Part shown: piece by piece, positions 34,201 through 42,531 of the stretch
Position numbering within the stretch: the first letter of the stretch is position 1
How the letters are laid out: every line of letters starts with the position of its first letter
DNA from: an uncultured Aequorivita sp.
GTDB lineage: Bacteria; Bacteroidota; Bacteroidia; Flavobacteriales; Flavobacteriaceae
Reading direction: 5' to 3'
NCBI GenBank assembly: GCA_937125455.1
Contig: CAKZLK010000043.1
Location: 62,001 to 126,000, forward strand
Length of the DNA: 64,000 bases
The notes under the pieces: generated by a model
What the model was told of the DNA's origin: nothing
What the model saw: the letters and a program-made list of their open reading frames with translations, nothing else
The model's database searches: none
Made by a program: the position numbers and the translations under genes

Positions 34201-34554
34201 GTGTATGAAGATGTTTCCAGAATGTATCAAGAACACTTGACCTATTACAATAGCTTGAAATTCAATAAACAGCGCGCCATTGCTTCAGACATTATAAGTG
34301 ACATGGAGCGATATAGAAGCTTAGTTCAGCTGGTAGTGATGTATGATGATGAAACTTATGCCCGAGCCCAAGCAGCTGAGTTTAATGATTACTTGAAATT
34401 GTTCCGTCATTTCTATTCGCCAGATGAAGCAATGGATATAGACAAAGACCTTGAAAAGGATTCTACTGTTCAAATACCTTTGGATTCAAATCTTTTGAAA
34501 AAAATGGAAGAAGAGCCCACTAAAAAGATTGAAAAGAAAGTTCCAATAAATTAA
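31231..34554 (+). CDS. DUF2723 family integral membrane protein (putative O-mannosyltransferase-like)
   Basis: A 1107-residue protein. About ten to twelve membrane helices lie in the first ~670 residues. The DUF2723 signature [30 protein letters not shown] is present near residue 34 (shown here only as the key residues W-D-C-G-E-Y and H-P-P-G-A-P). The large extracytoplasmic C-terminal half ends in TPR-like helices. The membrane half has the layout of GT-C glycosyltransferases, with an acidic pair in the first loop (DCGE). Family members are very common in Bacteroidota and are annotated as protein O-mannosyltransferase-like. The deacetylase gene follows after 5 nt, suggesting a shared role in surface glycans. 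Confidence 0.85.
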   Translation: [1107 protein letters not shown]

Positions 34555-34559
34555 AACAA

Positions 34560-35189
34560 TTGAAGTTTAACTTAGTAAAAATGCCCAGATTCATTCAGCG
34601 GTTATACCCTGAAAGAATCTGGGCATTTTCGCATTCCAAAAATTCTGTATACCTAACTTTTGACGATGGCCCAATTCCAGAAGTGACCCCTTGGGTTTTA
34701 GATGAGCTTAAGAAACACAACGCAAAAGCAACCTTCTTCTGCATAGGCGAAAATGTTCAAAAACATCCCGAGATTTTCCAAAGAATTCTTTCCGAAGGCC
34801 ATTCCGTGGGCAACCACACCTTCAATCATTTGAACGGTTGGAAAACATCTACTTCTGAATATATTGAGAATATTGAAAAAGCTAAAAGACAGATGCACAA
34901 TTCAGAATTCAAAATTCAGAATTCAAAATTATTATTTCGTCCGCCATACGGGAAAATCACTTCAAAGCAGGCTAAAACGCTTCAAAAGAAAGGGTTTAAA
35001 ATTGTGATGTGGGATATAATCAGCTATGATTTTGATACGAACATTTCTGAAGAAGAATGCCTCCAAAATGTTTTGAAAAATATCAAGCCCGGAAGTGTGG
35101 TGGTTTTTCACGATAGCTTAAAGGCAGAAAAAAACCTTCGGTATGTGTTGCCGAAGGTTTTAAGTATTTTTTTTAGTAGTTGTATTTAA
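34560..35189 (+). CDS. NodB-type polysaccharide deacetylase family protein
   Basis: A 209-residue deacetylase starting at a TTG codon (34560). An ATG at 34581 is possible, but the TTG start keeps the conserved N-terminus (KFNLVKMPRFIQRLYPERIW). The NodB motifs are VYLTFDDGPIP, IGNHTFNHLNGW and LFRPPYGKIT. No signal peptide is seen. It follows the DUF2723 gene by 5 nt and its stop overlaps the convergent gene at 35186 by 4 nt. Residues ~114-123 (HNSEFKIQNSKL) derive from a 14-nt tandem repeat inserted in frame, a low-complexity stretch just before the RPPYG motif. Confidence 0.88.
   Translation: MKFNLVKMPRFIQRLYPERIWAFSHSKNSVYLTFDDGPIPEVTPWVLDELKKHNAKATFFCIGENVQKHPEIFQRILSEGHSVGNHTFNHLNGWKTSTSEYIENIEKAKRQMHNSEFKIQNSKLLFRPPYGKITSKQAKTLQKKGFKIVMWDIISYDFDTNISEEECLQNVLKNIKPGSVVVFHDSLKAEKNLRYVLPKVLSIFFSSCI
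34899..34930 (+). repeat. in-frame 14-nt tandem repeat inside deacetylase gene
   Basis: Two adjacent copies of ATTCAGAATTCAAA (34900-34913 and 34914-34927) followed by ATT. The 13-mer AAAATTCAGAATT within it recurs, inverted, in the intergenic region at 56257-56269. The repeat adds HNSEFKIQNSKL to the protein without breaking the frame. Confidence 0.75.
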
Positions 35190-36679
35190 TTTATAGTTGC
35201 ATTTAATGAGGCACTTTCAATATTTCCATTTCCACTTTCTCTTTCTGCCCAAACCTCAATAAAATCATCTGTGTCTAACTCGATAGTACCCACTATTGGA
35301 ATTGCTATAACTTCACTTGTGCTGGTAGTAAGTCTTCCATAAACCTTAGTCTCCGGAATAACTGAAGCTGAACCTGAACCACTTCCTTTTGCTATATACA
35401 ATACATACGTAGTAACTAATGGAGTCCCAGTAAAACTTGTTGAAAATGAAAGTGATGCATTCACTTGAAAGAACCTCTTTTTATTTCCTTTATATATAAG
35501 TCTATTATTTCCACTTCTTTCAAATCTAAATAAATTAGTGGAAGTTGTAGGTCCATTCAACTTTTTTCTACTGGATACTCCTGTTCCAGTTAATGTAGTA
35601 GTTACTGGACTTGATATCGAAGCAGTTAAATTTATATTACCTGTTGCGACATCATCAGATTCTCTGGGAATCCCAGGGCTATTAACCGACCAATTTTTAT
35701 TAAAATTAAAACCTGTGTAAGACCCAGAAGTATATTTTTTAATATATCCTCCTGGGGCAGAAGTCGTTCCTGAAAAAGCCGTTCCTTGTAAAACTCCATT
35801 ACCTACGGTAGGATTTGAACTAACATCTATTGCTACATCGGAGTCATTGACAATAGTAAAGCCACTCACTTTTTCAATTAACCCAAAGGTGCCTGTAAAG
35901 GTTTCAAATGTTCCATTGTTTGTATCTAACCACGCTTGATTGTTCAGTAAAAGATTTCCAATACTCGTATAAGTTACACCTGTTGTATTTCCAATAAATT
36001 GAACAATACTACCAAAATATAAACCTACATTGGCAATTGTACCCACATTAGCAAAATTTGCTATAACTGTATTTTGAACCAATAAAGACGAACCACTTGT
36101 AATGTCAAAGGCACTTCCACCACCTGTTAAAGTAACATTTCGAATACTTCCGCCAGTACTGCCTTGAAAGATGGGTCCAGTTGCCCTTGTTAATATATCT
36201 TCATTTGCATCAAGACCAGAAACGTAGGCGTTATTTAAATCTATTGGAAAAGCCAGTGTGATTTGTCCATTTATTTCATACAAAGTATTTGTTTGAAGTA
36301 AATATTTTGAACCTCCCCCCGCTGCTAATTCTGGAGCCAAATCTGCAACAGATTTAATTAATTTATAATTGTTTCTTTGATTGGAACTAGAATTTATTTT
36401 TACCCAAGTGGTAGTAGGTAAATCATAATAATAGAAAGATTTAACGTCAATATCATATACCAAAAGACTATTGGCGGGTGTAGTTATTGCCAATCTTTGT
36501 GCAGAAGTCATTCGAGGTACCAAAAGCCCTTTTGAGGTAGAAGTAATATCAAGCATTGATGAAATATCTGGATTAGTATTTCCAATACCAACCTGTGCCT
36601 GTGAGATCATTGAAAAAAATAAAAATGCAAAAAGAATAGATCTTGCAAAAAAGCAGGACCCTGTGTAGGAAAATTTCAT
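35186..36679 (-). CDS. secreted surface-type protein with flavobacterial 'GIGNTNPD' N-terminus
   Basis: A 497-residue protein. The signal peptide (ILFAFLFFSMISQAQ) is followed by VGIGNTNPDISSMLDITSTSKG and LLVPRMTSAQR, a signature of large secreted proteins in Flavobacteriia. The middle is Gly/Ser/Thr-rich with beta-strand repeats (TGGSIRNVTLTGGGS, LLVQNTVIANFANVG), like a right-handed beta-helix or tail-fibre-like fold. No T9SS sorting domain is seen at the C-terminus. A TAATTTTG element at 36711-36718 lies 32 nt upstream. Its stop overlaps that of the convergent deacetylase gene by 4 nt. Function is unknown; a surface or adhesion role is likely. Confidence 0.82.
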   Translation of the reverse strand: MKFSYTGSCFFARSILFAFLFFSMISQAQVGIGNTNPDISSMLDITSTSKGLLVPRMTSAQRLAITTPANSLLVYDIDVKSFYYYDLPTTTWVKINSSSNQRNNYKLIKSVADLAPELAAGGGSKYLLQTNTLYEINGQITLAFPIDLNNAYVSGLDANEDILTRATGPIFQGSTGGSIRNVTLTGGGSAFDITSGSSLLVQNTVIANFANVGTIANVGLYFGSIVQFIGNTTGVTYTSIGNLLLNNQAWLDTNNGTFETFTGTFGLIEKVSGFTIVNDSDVAIDVSSNPTVGNGVLQGTAFSGTTSAPGGYIKKYTSGSYTGFNFNKNWSVNSPGIPRESDDVATGNINLTASISSPVTTTLTGTGVSSRKKLNGPTTSTNLFRFERSGNNRLIYKGNKKRFFQVNASLSFSTSFTGTPLVTTYVLYIAKGSGSGSASVIPETKVYGRLTTSTSEVIAIPIVGTIELDTDDFIEVWAERESGNGNIESASLNATIN

Positions 36680-36710
36680 AGCGTTGGGTATTAAGTAAAG
36701 ATTTTTCCGA

Positions 36711-36718
36711 CAAAATTA
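36711..36718 (-). promoter_or_regulatory. candidate -7 element of surface protein gene
   Basis: TAATTTTG on the minus strand matches TAnnTTTG and is placed 32 nt before the start codon. A clear -33 is missing. The 219-nt gap 36680-36898 otherwise shows no gene or terminator. Confidence 0.4.
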
Positions 36719-36898
36719 GGTAAATTAATCAGAAAAAACTGTCATTTTAACGAAGAAATTATGTCTCTTGAATCATTTTGTAGGAATTTGAACCAAGAGA
36801 TAAACTTGCTAAGAATATACACAGGAAAACTTAAATGTTTAAATATTAATAAACACTCGGAGGGAAAAATTGAAAAGATTAGATTTGACTATAAGCCT

Positions 36899-37195
36899 TT
36901 AAACATACTCATTAACAAGCCCAATAAGTGTATTGGCATCTTGTTCTCCGCTTTGGCGCCATTTCATTTCGCCATTTTTATAGATCATCAATGTAGGAAG
37001 ACCTTTCACCCGAAGTGCTTCGGCAAGTTCCTTATTTTTGTCTATATCTATTTTTATCACCCGGGCCCTATCACCAAGTGCAGCGGCAACATCTCGTAAA
37101 ACGGGATGCATCTCTTTACAAGACTCATCCCATTCTGCATAAAAATCCAGTAATACTGGGACGCGGGTTTCAATTAATTCTCCAAATTTTGACAT
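36899..37195 (-). CDS. thioredoxin-fold protein with WDESC active site
   Basis: A 98-residue thioredoxin-like protein without signal peptide. The usual WCGPC is WDESC: Trp22, Asp23, Glu24, Ser25, Cys26. The nucleophilic first Cys is replaced by Asp and only the second Cys remains. The cis-proline segment GLPTLMIYKNG (Pro67) is intact. It cannot act as a normal dithiol reductase; a monothiol, chaperone or redox-sensing role is possible. A TATATTTG -7 element (37228-37235) lies 33 nt upstream, so it can be transcribed apart from the phosphoesterase gene. Confidence 0.87.
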   Translation of the reverse strand: MSKFGELIETRVPVLLDFYAEWDESCKEMHPVLRDVAAALGDRARVIKIDIDKNKELAEALRVKGLPTLMIYKNGEMKWRQSGEQDANTLIGLVNEYV

Positions 37196-37227
37196 CTATC
37201 TATAGTGTTACTTGAACAATTGTATTA

Positions 37228-37235
37228 CAAATATA
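37228..37235 (-). promoter_or_regulatory. candidate -7 element of thioredoxin-fold gene
   Basis: TATATTTG on the minus strand matches TAnnTTTG, in the 54-nt gap after the phosphoesterase stop. No clear -33. Confidence 0.4.
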
Positions 37236-37249
37236 ACATTTCCCGATTA

Positions 37250-38476
37250 TTATACGGTATTCTGCCTTTTTTTAAGTTCGATTACAGAAATTTCTGGCCA
37301 GATACCAACACGTCCTGGATAGCCCAAAAAACCGAAACCACGGTTCACGTTTATATATCTTCCAAATTCCTCGTAGATTCCTGCCCAATTTTTATACCTA
37401 TATTTTATGGGGCTCCATTTTATTATTCCAGGAATTTCAATTCCAAATTGCATTCCGTGTGTATGGCCGCTCAATGTTAAATGAAAATGTCGTGGATCGT
37501 CCTTTACCTTTGCCTGCCAATGTGATGGATCGTGGCTCATCAAAATTTTAAAATCACTATCTGAAATTCCTTCACAGGCTTTGTCTAAATCACCAGCTTG
37601 TTTAAAACCGTTTTCGCCCCAATTTTCAACACCCACCAAAGCAATTTTCTGCCCATTTTTTTCGAAATATCTATTTTCATTCAGCAGCAGATCCCAACCC
37701 ATTTCTTTTTGAAGTGATTTCAACTTCTCAAGGTTTTCAGCTTTTTTAGTAGCACTTTTCCAATTTACATAATCACCATAATCGTGGTTCCCCAAAATAG
37801 AGTAAACACCTTGCGGAGCCTTCAAAGTTGAAAAAAGTATTTTCCAATCGTTCATTTCATCTGCGACATTGTTAACCAAATCACCTGTAAAAAGAATCAC
37901 ATCGCTTTGCTGTTCATTTATAAGATTAACGGCATATTCAACTTTGCGGTGGTTGTCAAAACTACCGCTGTGCACATCGCTAATCTGAGTTAAAGTAAAA
38001 CCGTCAAATTCATCTGGAAGATCATCAAATTCCAAAGCATATTTAAGCACTTTATAATTGTACTTGCCTTGAACCATTCCGTAAAGAAGCGATGCAAAAG
38101 GAATGGCTGCAATTCCCAATGCAATAGTGCTCACAAATTTTCTCCGCGAAGCCATGAAATTTGCTTCAGTACTTCCGGAAACTTTCATAAAAATACCAAC
38201 AAAAAAACGGGCAACATCTTCGCCGAACATAAAAATGACGAGCAATAGCTTTGGTACAAATACAGCGAGAAAAATTCCAAAGAAATACATTTTTGGAGCT
38301 TCCATCATTTTTGCGGAACCAAAAAACGACAATTCATAAATCAGTCCGGCCAATACAGCCAGTGAAATGAAAACATAAAATCCATGAAACCACGGACTTT
38401 TTGTAATCGTCTTTACAGCCTGAAAGGCATAAATATCAACAAGAATATAAATGATTATAAAAATGAACCAACGCAT
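37250..38476 (-). CDS. membrane-anchored metallophosphoesterase
   Basis: 408 residues from the ATG at 38476 (an ATG 36 nt upstream is also in frame but gives an unusual N-terminus). About four membrane helices occupy the first ~115 residues. The phosphoesterase domain has the metal-binding motifs ISDVHSGSFD, FTGDLVNN, GNHDYGD and, at the C-terminal side, SGHTHGMQFG. This is the YkuE/calcineurin-like group, whose members hydrolyse phosphoester bonds in lipids or other substrates. The catalytic domain follows a Tat-like or membrane segment and should face the periplasm. The natural substrate is unknown. Confidence 0.9.
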   Translation of the reverse strand: MRWFIFIIIYILVDIYAFQAVKTITKSPWFHGFYVFISLAVLAGLIYELSFFGSAKMMEAPKMYFFGIFLAVFVPKLLLVIFMFGEDVARFFVGIFMKVSGSTEANFMASRRKFVSTIALGIAAIPFASLLYGMVQGKYNYKVLKYALEFDDLPDEFDGFTLTQISDVHSGSFDNHRKVEYAVNLINEQQSDVILFTGDLVNNVADEMNDWKILFSTLKAPQGVYSILGNHDYGDYVNWKSATKKAENLEKLKSLQKEMGWDLLLNENRYFEKNGQKIALVGVENWGENGFKQAGDLDKACEGISDSDFKILMSHDPSHWQAKVKDDPRHFHLTLSGHTHGMQFGIEIPGIIKWSPIKYRYKNWAGIYEEFGRYINVNRGFGFLGYPGRVGIWPEISVIELKKRQNTV

Positions 38477-38577
38477 AGCATAGATAGAATTTTTAAAGAT
38501 AGTATGTTTCAAAAAACTGAAATGCTACTTCACTTTATTTTAACTGTTTTAGTATCTTTTCAAAATATTTTTTTGAA

Positions 38578-41484
38578 ATGCGAAATATTTCCTCTCTTAT
38601 CTTTATTCTCTTTTCTATTTTCTGTTTTTCCCAGGAAAATAGTTCTTCCGAAAAATTAAGCTCATACGTAAATCCCTTTATTGGCACTGGCGGCCACGGC
38701 CATACCTATCCTGGTGCCACGATGCCTTTCGGAATGATGCAATTGAGCCCGGACACACGTTTAGAGGGCTGGGACGGTTGTAGTGGTTATCATTATAGTG
38801 ACGAATATATTTACGGATTTTCACACACCCACCTCAGCGGAACGGGCGTCAGCGATTATGGCGATGTACTTTTGATGCCTACAAATACAGTAAATTTCAG
38901 TAACGGCGCAGATGGAAACTCGGGCTACCGCGCCCATTTTTCACATGAAAATGAAACTGCCTCTCCGGGTTTTTACAAAGTACTATTAGATGAAACAAAT
39001 ATTGAAGTGGAGCTAACAGTTTCCAAAAGAAGCGGAATTCACCATTATACTTTTCCAAATAACTCAAAACAGATTGTAATTCTCGATCTCGAACATCGCG
39101 ACAAAGTGTTGAGTTCTGAAATAAATAATATTTCAAAAACCGAAATTTCTGGCCATCGTCATTCCGAGGCTTGGGCAAAAGACCAGCGCCTTTTCTTCAA
39201 TATTGAATTTTCAAGACCTTATAAAAGCGTGACTTTTTTAAATGATAAAACCAAAGGCGAAAATGTGAAAGCAGCTTTTGAATTTGATAATTCAGAAGGA
39301 AATGAACTTGAAGCAAAAGTCGCTATTTCTGCAGTTGACGAAGCTGGCGCTAAGAAAAATTTAGAAGCAGAAATAAGGAATAAATCTTTTCAGCAAATAA
39401 AAACCGAAGCCGAAACGGCTTGGGAAAATCAGCTGAAAAAAATAGAAGTCGAAACCCAGAATAACGATCAGAAGACCATTTTTTACACTTCGCTTTATCA
39501 CACAATGTTAGCACCAAACCTCTACCAAGATATTGATGGTCGTTACCGAGGAATGAATTTGAAAATCCACCAAAGCAATGATTTTGAAAACTACACGGTT
39601 TTTTCGCTTTGGGATACATATCGTGCCGCACATCCGCTTTACACCATTATTGAAAAAGAACGAACTTCTGATTTCATCAATTCACTTTTAGCAAAATATG
39701 ACGAAGGTGGAATTCTACCAATCTGGCCATTGGCAGCTAATTACACGTGGTGCATGGTTGGCTATCACGCCGTCCCCGTAATAGCTGATGCATACTTAAA
39801 AGGAATCGGCGGTTTTGATGCGGAAAAAGCTTTGGAAGCGATGAAAAACAGCGCAATGCAGGATAAATTGGGATTGAAAAGTTACAAGGAATTCGGCTTT
39901 ATTCCGGTGGAAGAAGAAAGTGAATCAGTTTCTAAAACCCTCGAATACGCCTATGATGATTGGACGATTGCACAAATGGCGAAAGCGATGGGAAAAACAA
40001 AGGATTTTCAAATTTTTTCCGAAAGAGCACAAAACTATAAAAACGTTTATGACCCCGAAACTAAGTTCATGCGTGGTCGTTTTCGAAATACTTGGTTTGC
40101 ACCATTTGATCCGTATGAAGTGAATTTCAATTATACCGAAGCAAATTCGTGGCAATATAGTTTTTACGCGCCCCAAGATATTTCGGGATTGATAGATTTA
40201 ATGGGGGGTAAAGCTGAATTTGAAAAACAGCTCGACAAACTATTCACTGCAAAAAATGAAACCTCGGGGCGCGAACAGGCTGATATTACAGGCTTAATTG
40301 GTCAATATGCACACGGAAACGAGCCGAGTCACCATATGTCCTATCTCTATAATTTTGTAAACAATCCAGCAAAAACACAAGAAAAGGTTCACCAAATATT
40401 AAATGAAATGTACCAAAATGCTCCAGACGGAATCTCTGGCAACGAAGATTGTGGACAGATGAGTGCTTGGTATGTTTTCAGCGCGATGGGATTTTATCCC
40501 GTCACCCCGGCTAGCGACCAATATATTATTGGGACGCCTTTGTTTGAAAAAGCTACAATTAATTTAGAAGATGGAAAGACCTTTGAAATTGAGGCTGAAA
40601 ACATTTCTGGTGAAAACAAATATATCGCTTCGGCAAAACTGAACGGAAAGTCTTTAAAAAGAAGTTTCATACAGCATTCCGAAATTATGAATGGAGGAAA
40701 ACTGGTCTTTAAAATGACGAATACTCCTTCAAATTGGGCTTCTAAAGATGATGAAATTCCAAAAACAGAAATTACCGAAAACTTGATTGTTCCTGCCCCT
40801 TTTATTTCAAAGGGAAGTGTGGCATTCAAAAATGAAACTGAAATTTCGCTGGATGTTGTTCCGTCTGAAACCGAAATTTTTTACAGTCTAAATAATAGTA
40901 ATTTTAGAATGTACAGTGGACCATTTACAATTTCAGAAGAAACAGAATTAAAAACATATGCCTCCAATGGTTTTGGAAAAGAAAGCAACATTCTTTCAAC
41001 CCATTTTTATAAAATTGACCCAAATCTCAGCATAACACTGGAAACAGAATACGCCAACCAATACAACGGCGGTGGCAAAAACGCATTGATTGATGGGGTT
41101 CGCGGTTCAATTGATTTTAGAACCGGTGCTTGGCAAGGGTATCACGATAAAGACTTAAGGGCTACCGTTAATTTAGGTTTTTCAAAAGAAGTGAAAACGG
41201 TTTCGGTGAATTTTCTTCAAGATCAACGCAGCTGGATTTTTTATCCAACGGAAATTTCCTGCTCCGTTTCAGAAAACGGAAAAGATTTTACGGAGCTGCC
41301 AATCCAAAAAATCGATGCCGAAAAACCCTCGGAAGAATCGGGAATCAAAACAATTCAATTCGAAATAAATAAAAATATCCAATATCTAAAAATTACCGCA
41401 AAGAATTTTGGCGATCTTCCGAAAGGTCATTTGGGGTATGGTGGAAAAGCTTGGCTTTTTGTAGACGAAATAGAAGTACATTAA
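38578..41484 (+). CDS. GH92 family alpha-mannosidase with C-terminal accessory domains
   Basis: A 968-residue secreted glycoside hydrolase with a signal peptide (LIFILFSIFCFSQ). The GH92 hallmarks are VNPFIGTGGHGHTYPGA at residues ~30-46 (split: VNPFIGTGG / HTYPGA), FSLWDTYRAAHPL, GNEPSHHMSYLYNF and GNEDCGQMSAWYVFSAMGFYP (key residues G-N-E-D-C-G-Q-M-S-A-W). These enzymes are calcium-dependent exo-alpha-mannosidases acting on high-mannose N-glycans. From ~730 follow a chitobiase-type C-terminal domain (YSLNNSNFRMYSGPF) and an F5/8-type carbohydrate-binding region to the end. It leads an operon with a glycosylasparaginase and sugar transporter. A TATCTTTT element lies 17 nt upstream. Confidence 0.93.
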   Translation: MRNISSLIFILFSIFCFSQENSSSEKLSSYVNPFIGTGGHGHTYPGATMPFGMMQLSPDTRLEGWDGCSGYHYSDEYIYGFSHTHLSGTGVSDYGDVLLMPTNTVNFSNGADGNSGYRAHFSHENETASPGFYKVLLDETNIEVELTVSKRSGIHHYTFPNNSKQIVILDLEHRDKVLSSEINNISKTEISGHRHSEAWAKDQRLFFNIEFSRPYKSVTFLNDKTKGENVKAAFEFDNSEGNELEAKVAISAVDEAGAKKNLEAEIRNKSFQQIKTEAETAWENQLKKIEVETQNNDQKTIFYTSLYHTMLAPNLYQDIDGRYRGMNLKIHQSNDFENYTVFSLWDTYRAAHPLYTIIEKERTSDFINSLLAKYDEGGILPIWPLAANYTWCMVGYHAVPVIADAYLKGIGGFDAEKALEAMKNSAMQDKLGLKSYKEFGFIPVEEESESVSKTLEYAYDDWTIAQMAKAMGKTKDFQIFSERAQNYKNVYDPETKFMRGRFRNTWFAPFDPYEVNFNYTEANSWQYSFYAPQDISGLIDLMGGKAEFEKQLDKLFTAKNETSGREQADITGLIGQYAHGNEPSHHMSYLYNFVNNPAKTQEKVHQILNEMYQNAPDGISGNEDCGQMSAWYVFSAMGFYPVTPASDQYIIGTPLFEKATINLEDGKTFEIEAENISGENKYIASAKLNGKSLKRSFIQHSEIMNGGKLVFKMTNTPSNWASKDDEIPKTEITENLIVPAPFISKGSVAFKNETEISLDVVPSETEIFYSLNNSNFRMYSGPFTISEETELKTYASNGFGKESNILSTHFYKIDPNLSITLETEYANQYNGGGKNALIDGVRGSIDFRTGAWQGYHDKDLRATVNLGFSKEVKTVSVNFLQDQRSWIFYPTEISCSVSENGKDFTELPIQKIDAEKPSEESGIKTIQFEINKNIQYLKITAKNFGDLPKGHLGYGGKAWLFVDEIEVH

Positions 41485-41513
41485 AACATGATAAAACTGA
41501 AAATTAAAATGTT

Positions 41514-42512
41514 ATGAAACGCAGAAAATTCATTCAAAATGCTTCCCTATCCACCTTTGGAATTGCTGTGGGAAGTTCAGTTTTTGCTTCGGAAAAAAAT
41601 ATTTTTTCTTCAGAAGAAAAATCCACTCAGATTGAAACTGCCAATTTTCCGCTGGTAATCGCCACTTGGAACGTAAATGATAGTACCGCAGAAGCTTGGC
41701 GCGTTTTGCAGGAAGGGAAATCTGCACTTGATGCTGTAGAAAAGGGCTGTATGATTGAAGAGGCTAATGCTGAAGGACAATCCGTTGGAATTGGCGGACT
41801 GCCAGATCGTGATGGAAATGTTACACTGGATGCTTGCATTATGGATAGCAAAGGCGATTATGGTGCCGTGGTCTATCTTCAGAATATTATGCACCCAATT
41901 TCCGTGGCAAGAAAAGTAATGGAAGATACGCCGCATGTTATTTTAGCTGGAAAAGGCGCAGAGCAATTTGCGATTTCCGAAGGATTTAAACCTATAGATC
42001 TACTTACTGACGCATCCAAAAAAGCTTGGGAGGAATGGAAAAAGACTTCAAAATACAAACCAATCATTAATATAGAAAATCACGATACTATAGGGATGCT
42101 GGCTATCGATAAGAATGGTGATATTTCAGGAGGTTGTACAACTAGTGGTCTAGCATACAAAATGGGCGGTCGCGTTGGCGATTCCCCAATAATTGGTTCG
42201 GGACTTTTTGTAGATAATGAAGTGGGTGGTGCTACTGCAACGGGCCTGGGCGAAGAAGTTTTAAAAACCGTTGGCAGTTTTTTAATTGTTGAATTAATGC
42301 GCCAAGGCAAAACTCCGCAAGAAGCCTGCGAAGAAGCTATTGGAAGAATAATCAAAAAAAGTCCGAATTATAAAGATTTTCAAGTGGGCTATATTGCTGT
42401 AAACAAAAGAGGTGAAACAGGTTATTATGCTATTCACGATGGGTTTTGGGTAACGAAATATCAAAACGAAAAGAACGAAAATATTCCTTCAGATTTTTAT
42501 AATAAAAAATAG
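41514..42512 (+). CDS. N4-(beta-N-acetylglucosaminyl)-L-asparaginase (glycosylasparaginase)
   Basis: A 332-residue Ntn-hydrolase. The self-cleavage site gives an N-terminal Thr192 in ENHDTIGMLAID, the typical HDTIG signature; GRVGDSPIIGSG and GATATGLGEE of the substrate pocket follow. The N-terminus KRRKFIQNASLS plus hydrophobic stretch is Tat-like, so export is likely. The enzyme cleaves the GlcNAc-Asn bond of glycoasparagines, the last step of N-glycan removal. It lies 29 nt after the GH92 mannosidase and 19 nt before a sugar transporter. Confidence 0.92.
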   Translation: MKRRKFIQNASLSTFGIAVGSSVFASEKNIFSSEEKSTQIETANFPLVIATWNVNDSTAEAWRVLQEGKSALDAVEKGCMIEEANAEGQSVGIGGLPDRDGNVTLDACIMDSKGDYGAVVYLQNIMHPISVARKVMEDTPHVILAGKGAEQFAISEGFKPIDLLTDASKKAWEEWKKTSKYKPIINIENHDTIGMLAIDKNGDISGGCTTSGLAYKMGGRVGDSPIIGSGLFVDNEVGGATATGLGEEVLKTVGSFLIVELMRQGKTPQEACEEAIGRIIKKSPNYKDFQVGYIAVNKRGETGYYAIHDGFWVTKYQNEKNENIPSDFYNKK

Positions 42513-42531
42513 CATCAATAACTACCAACTT

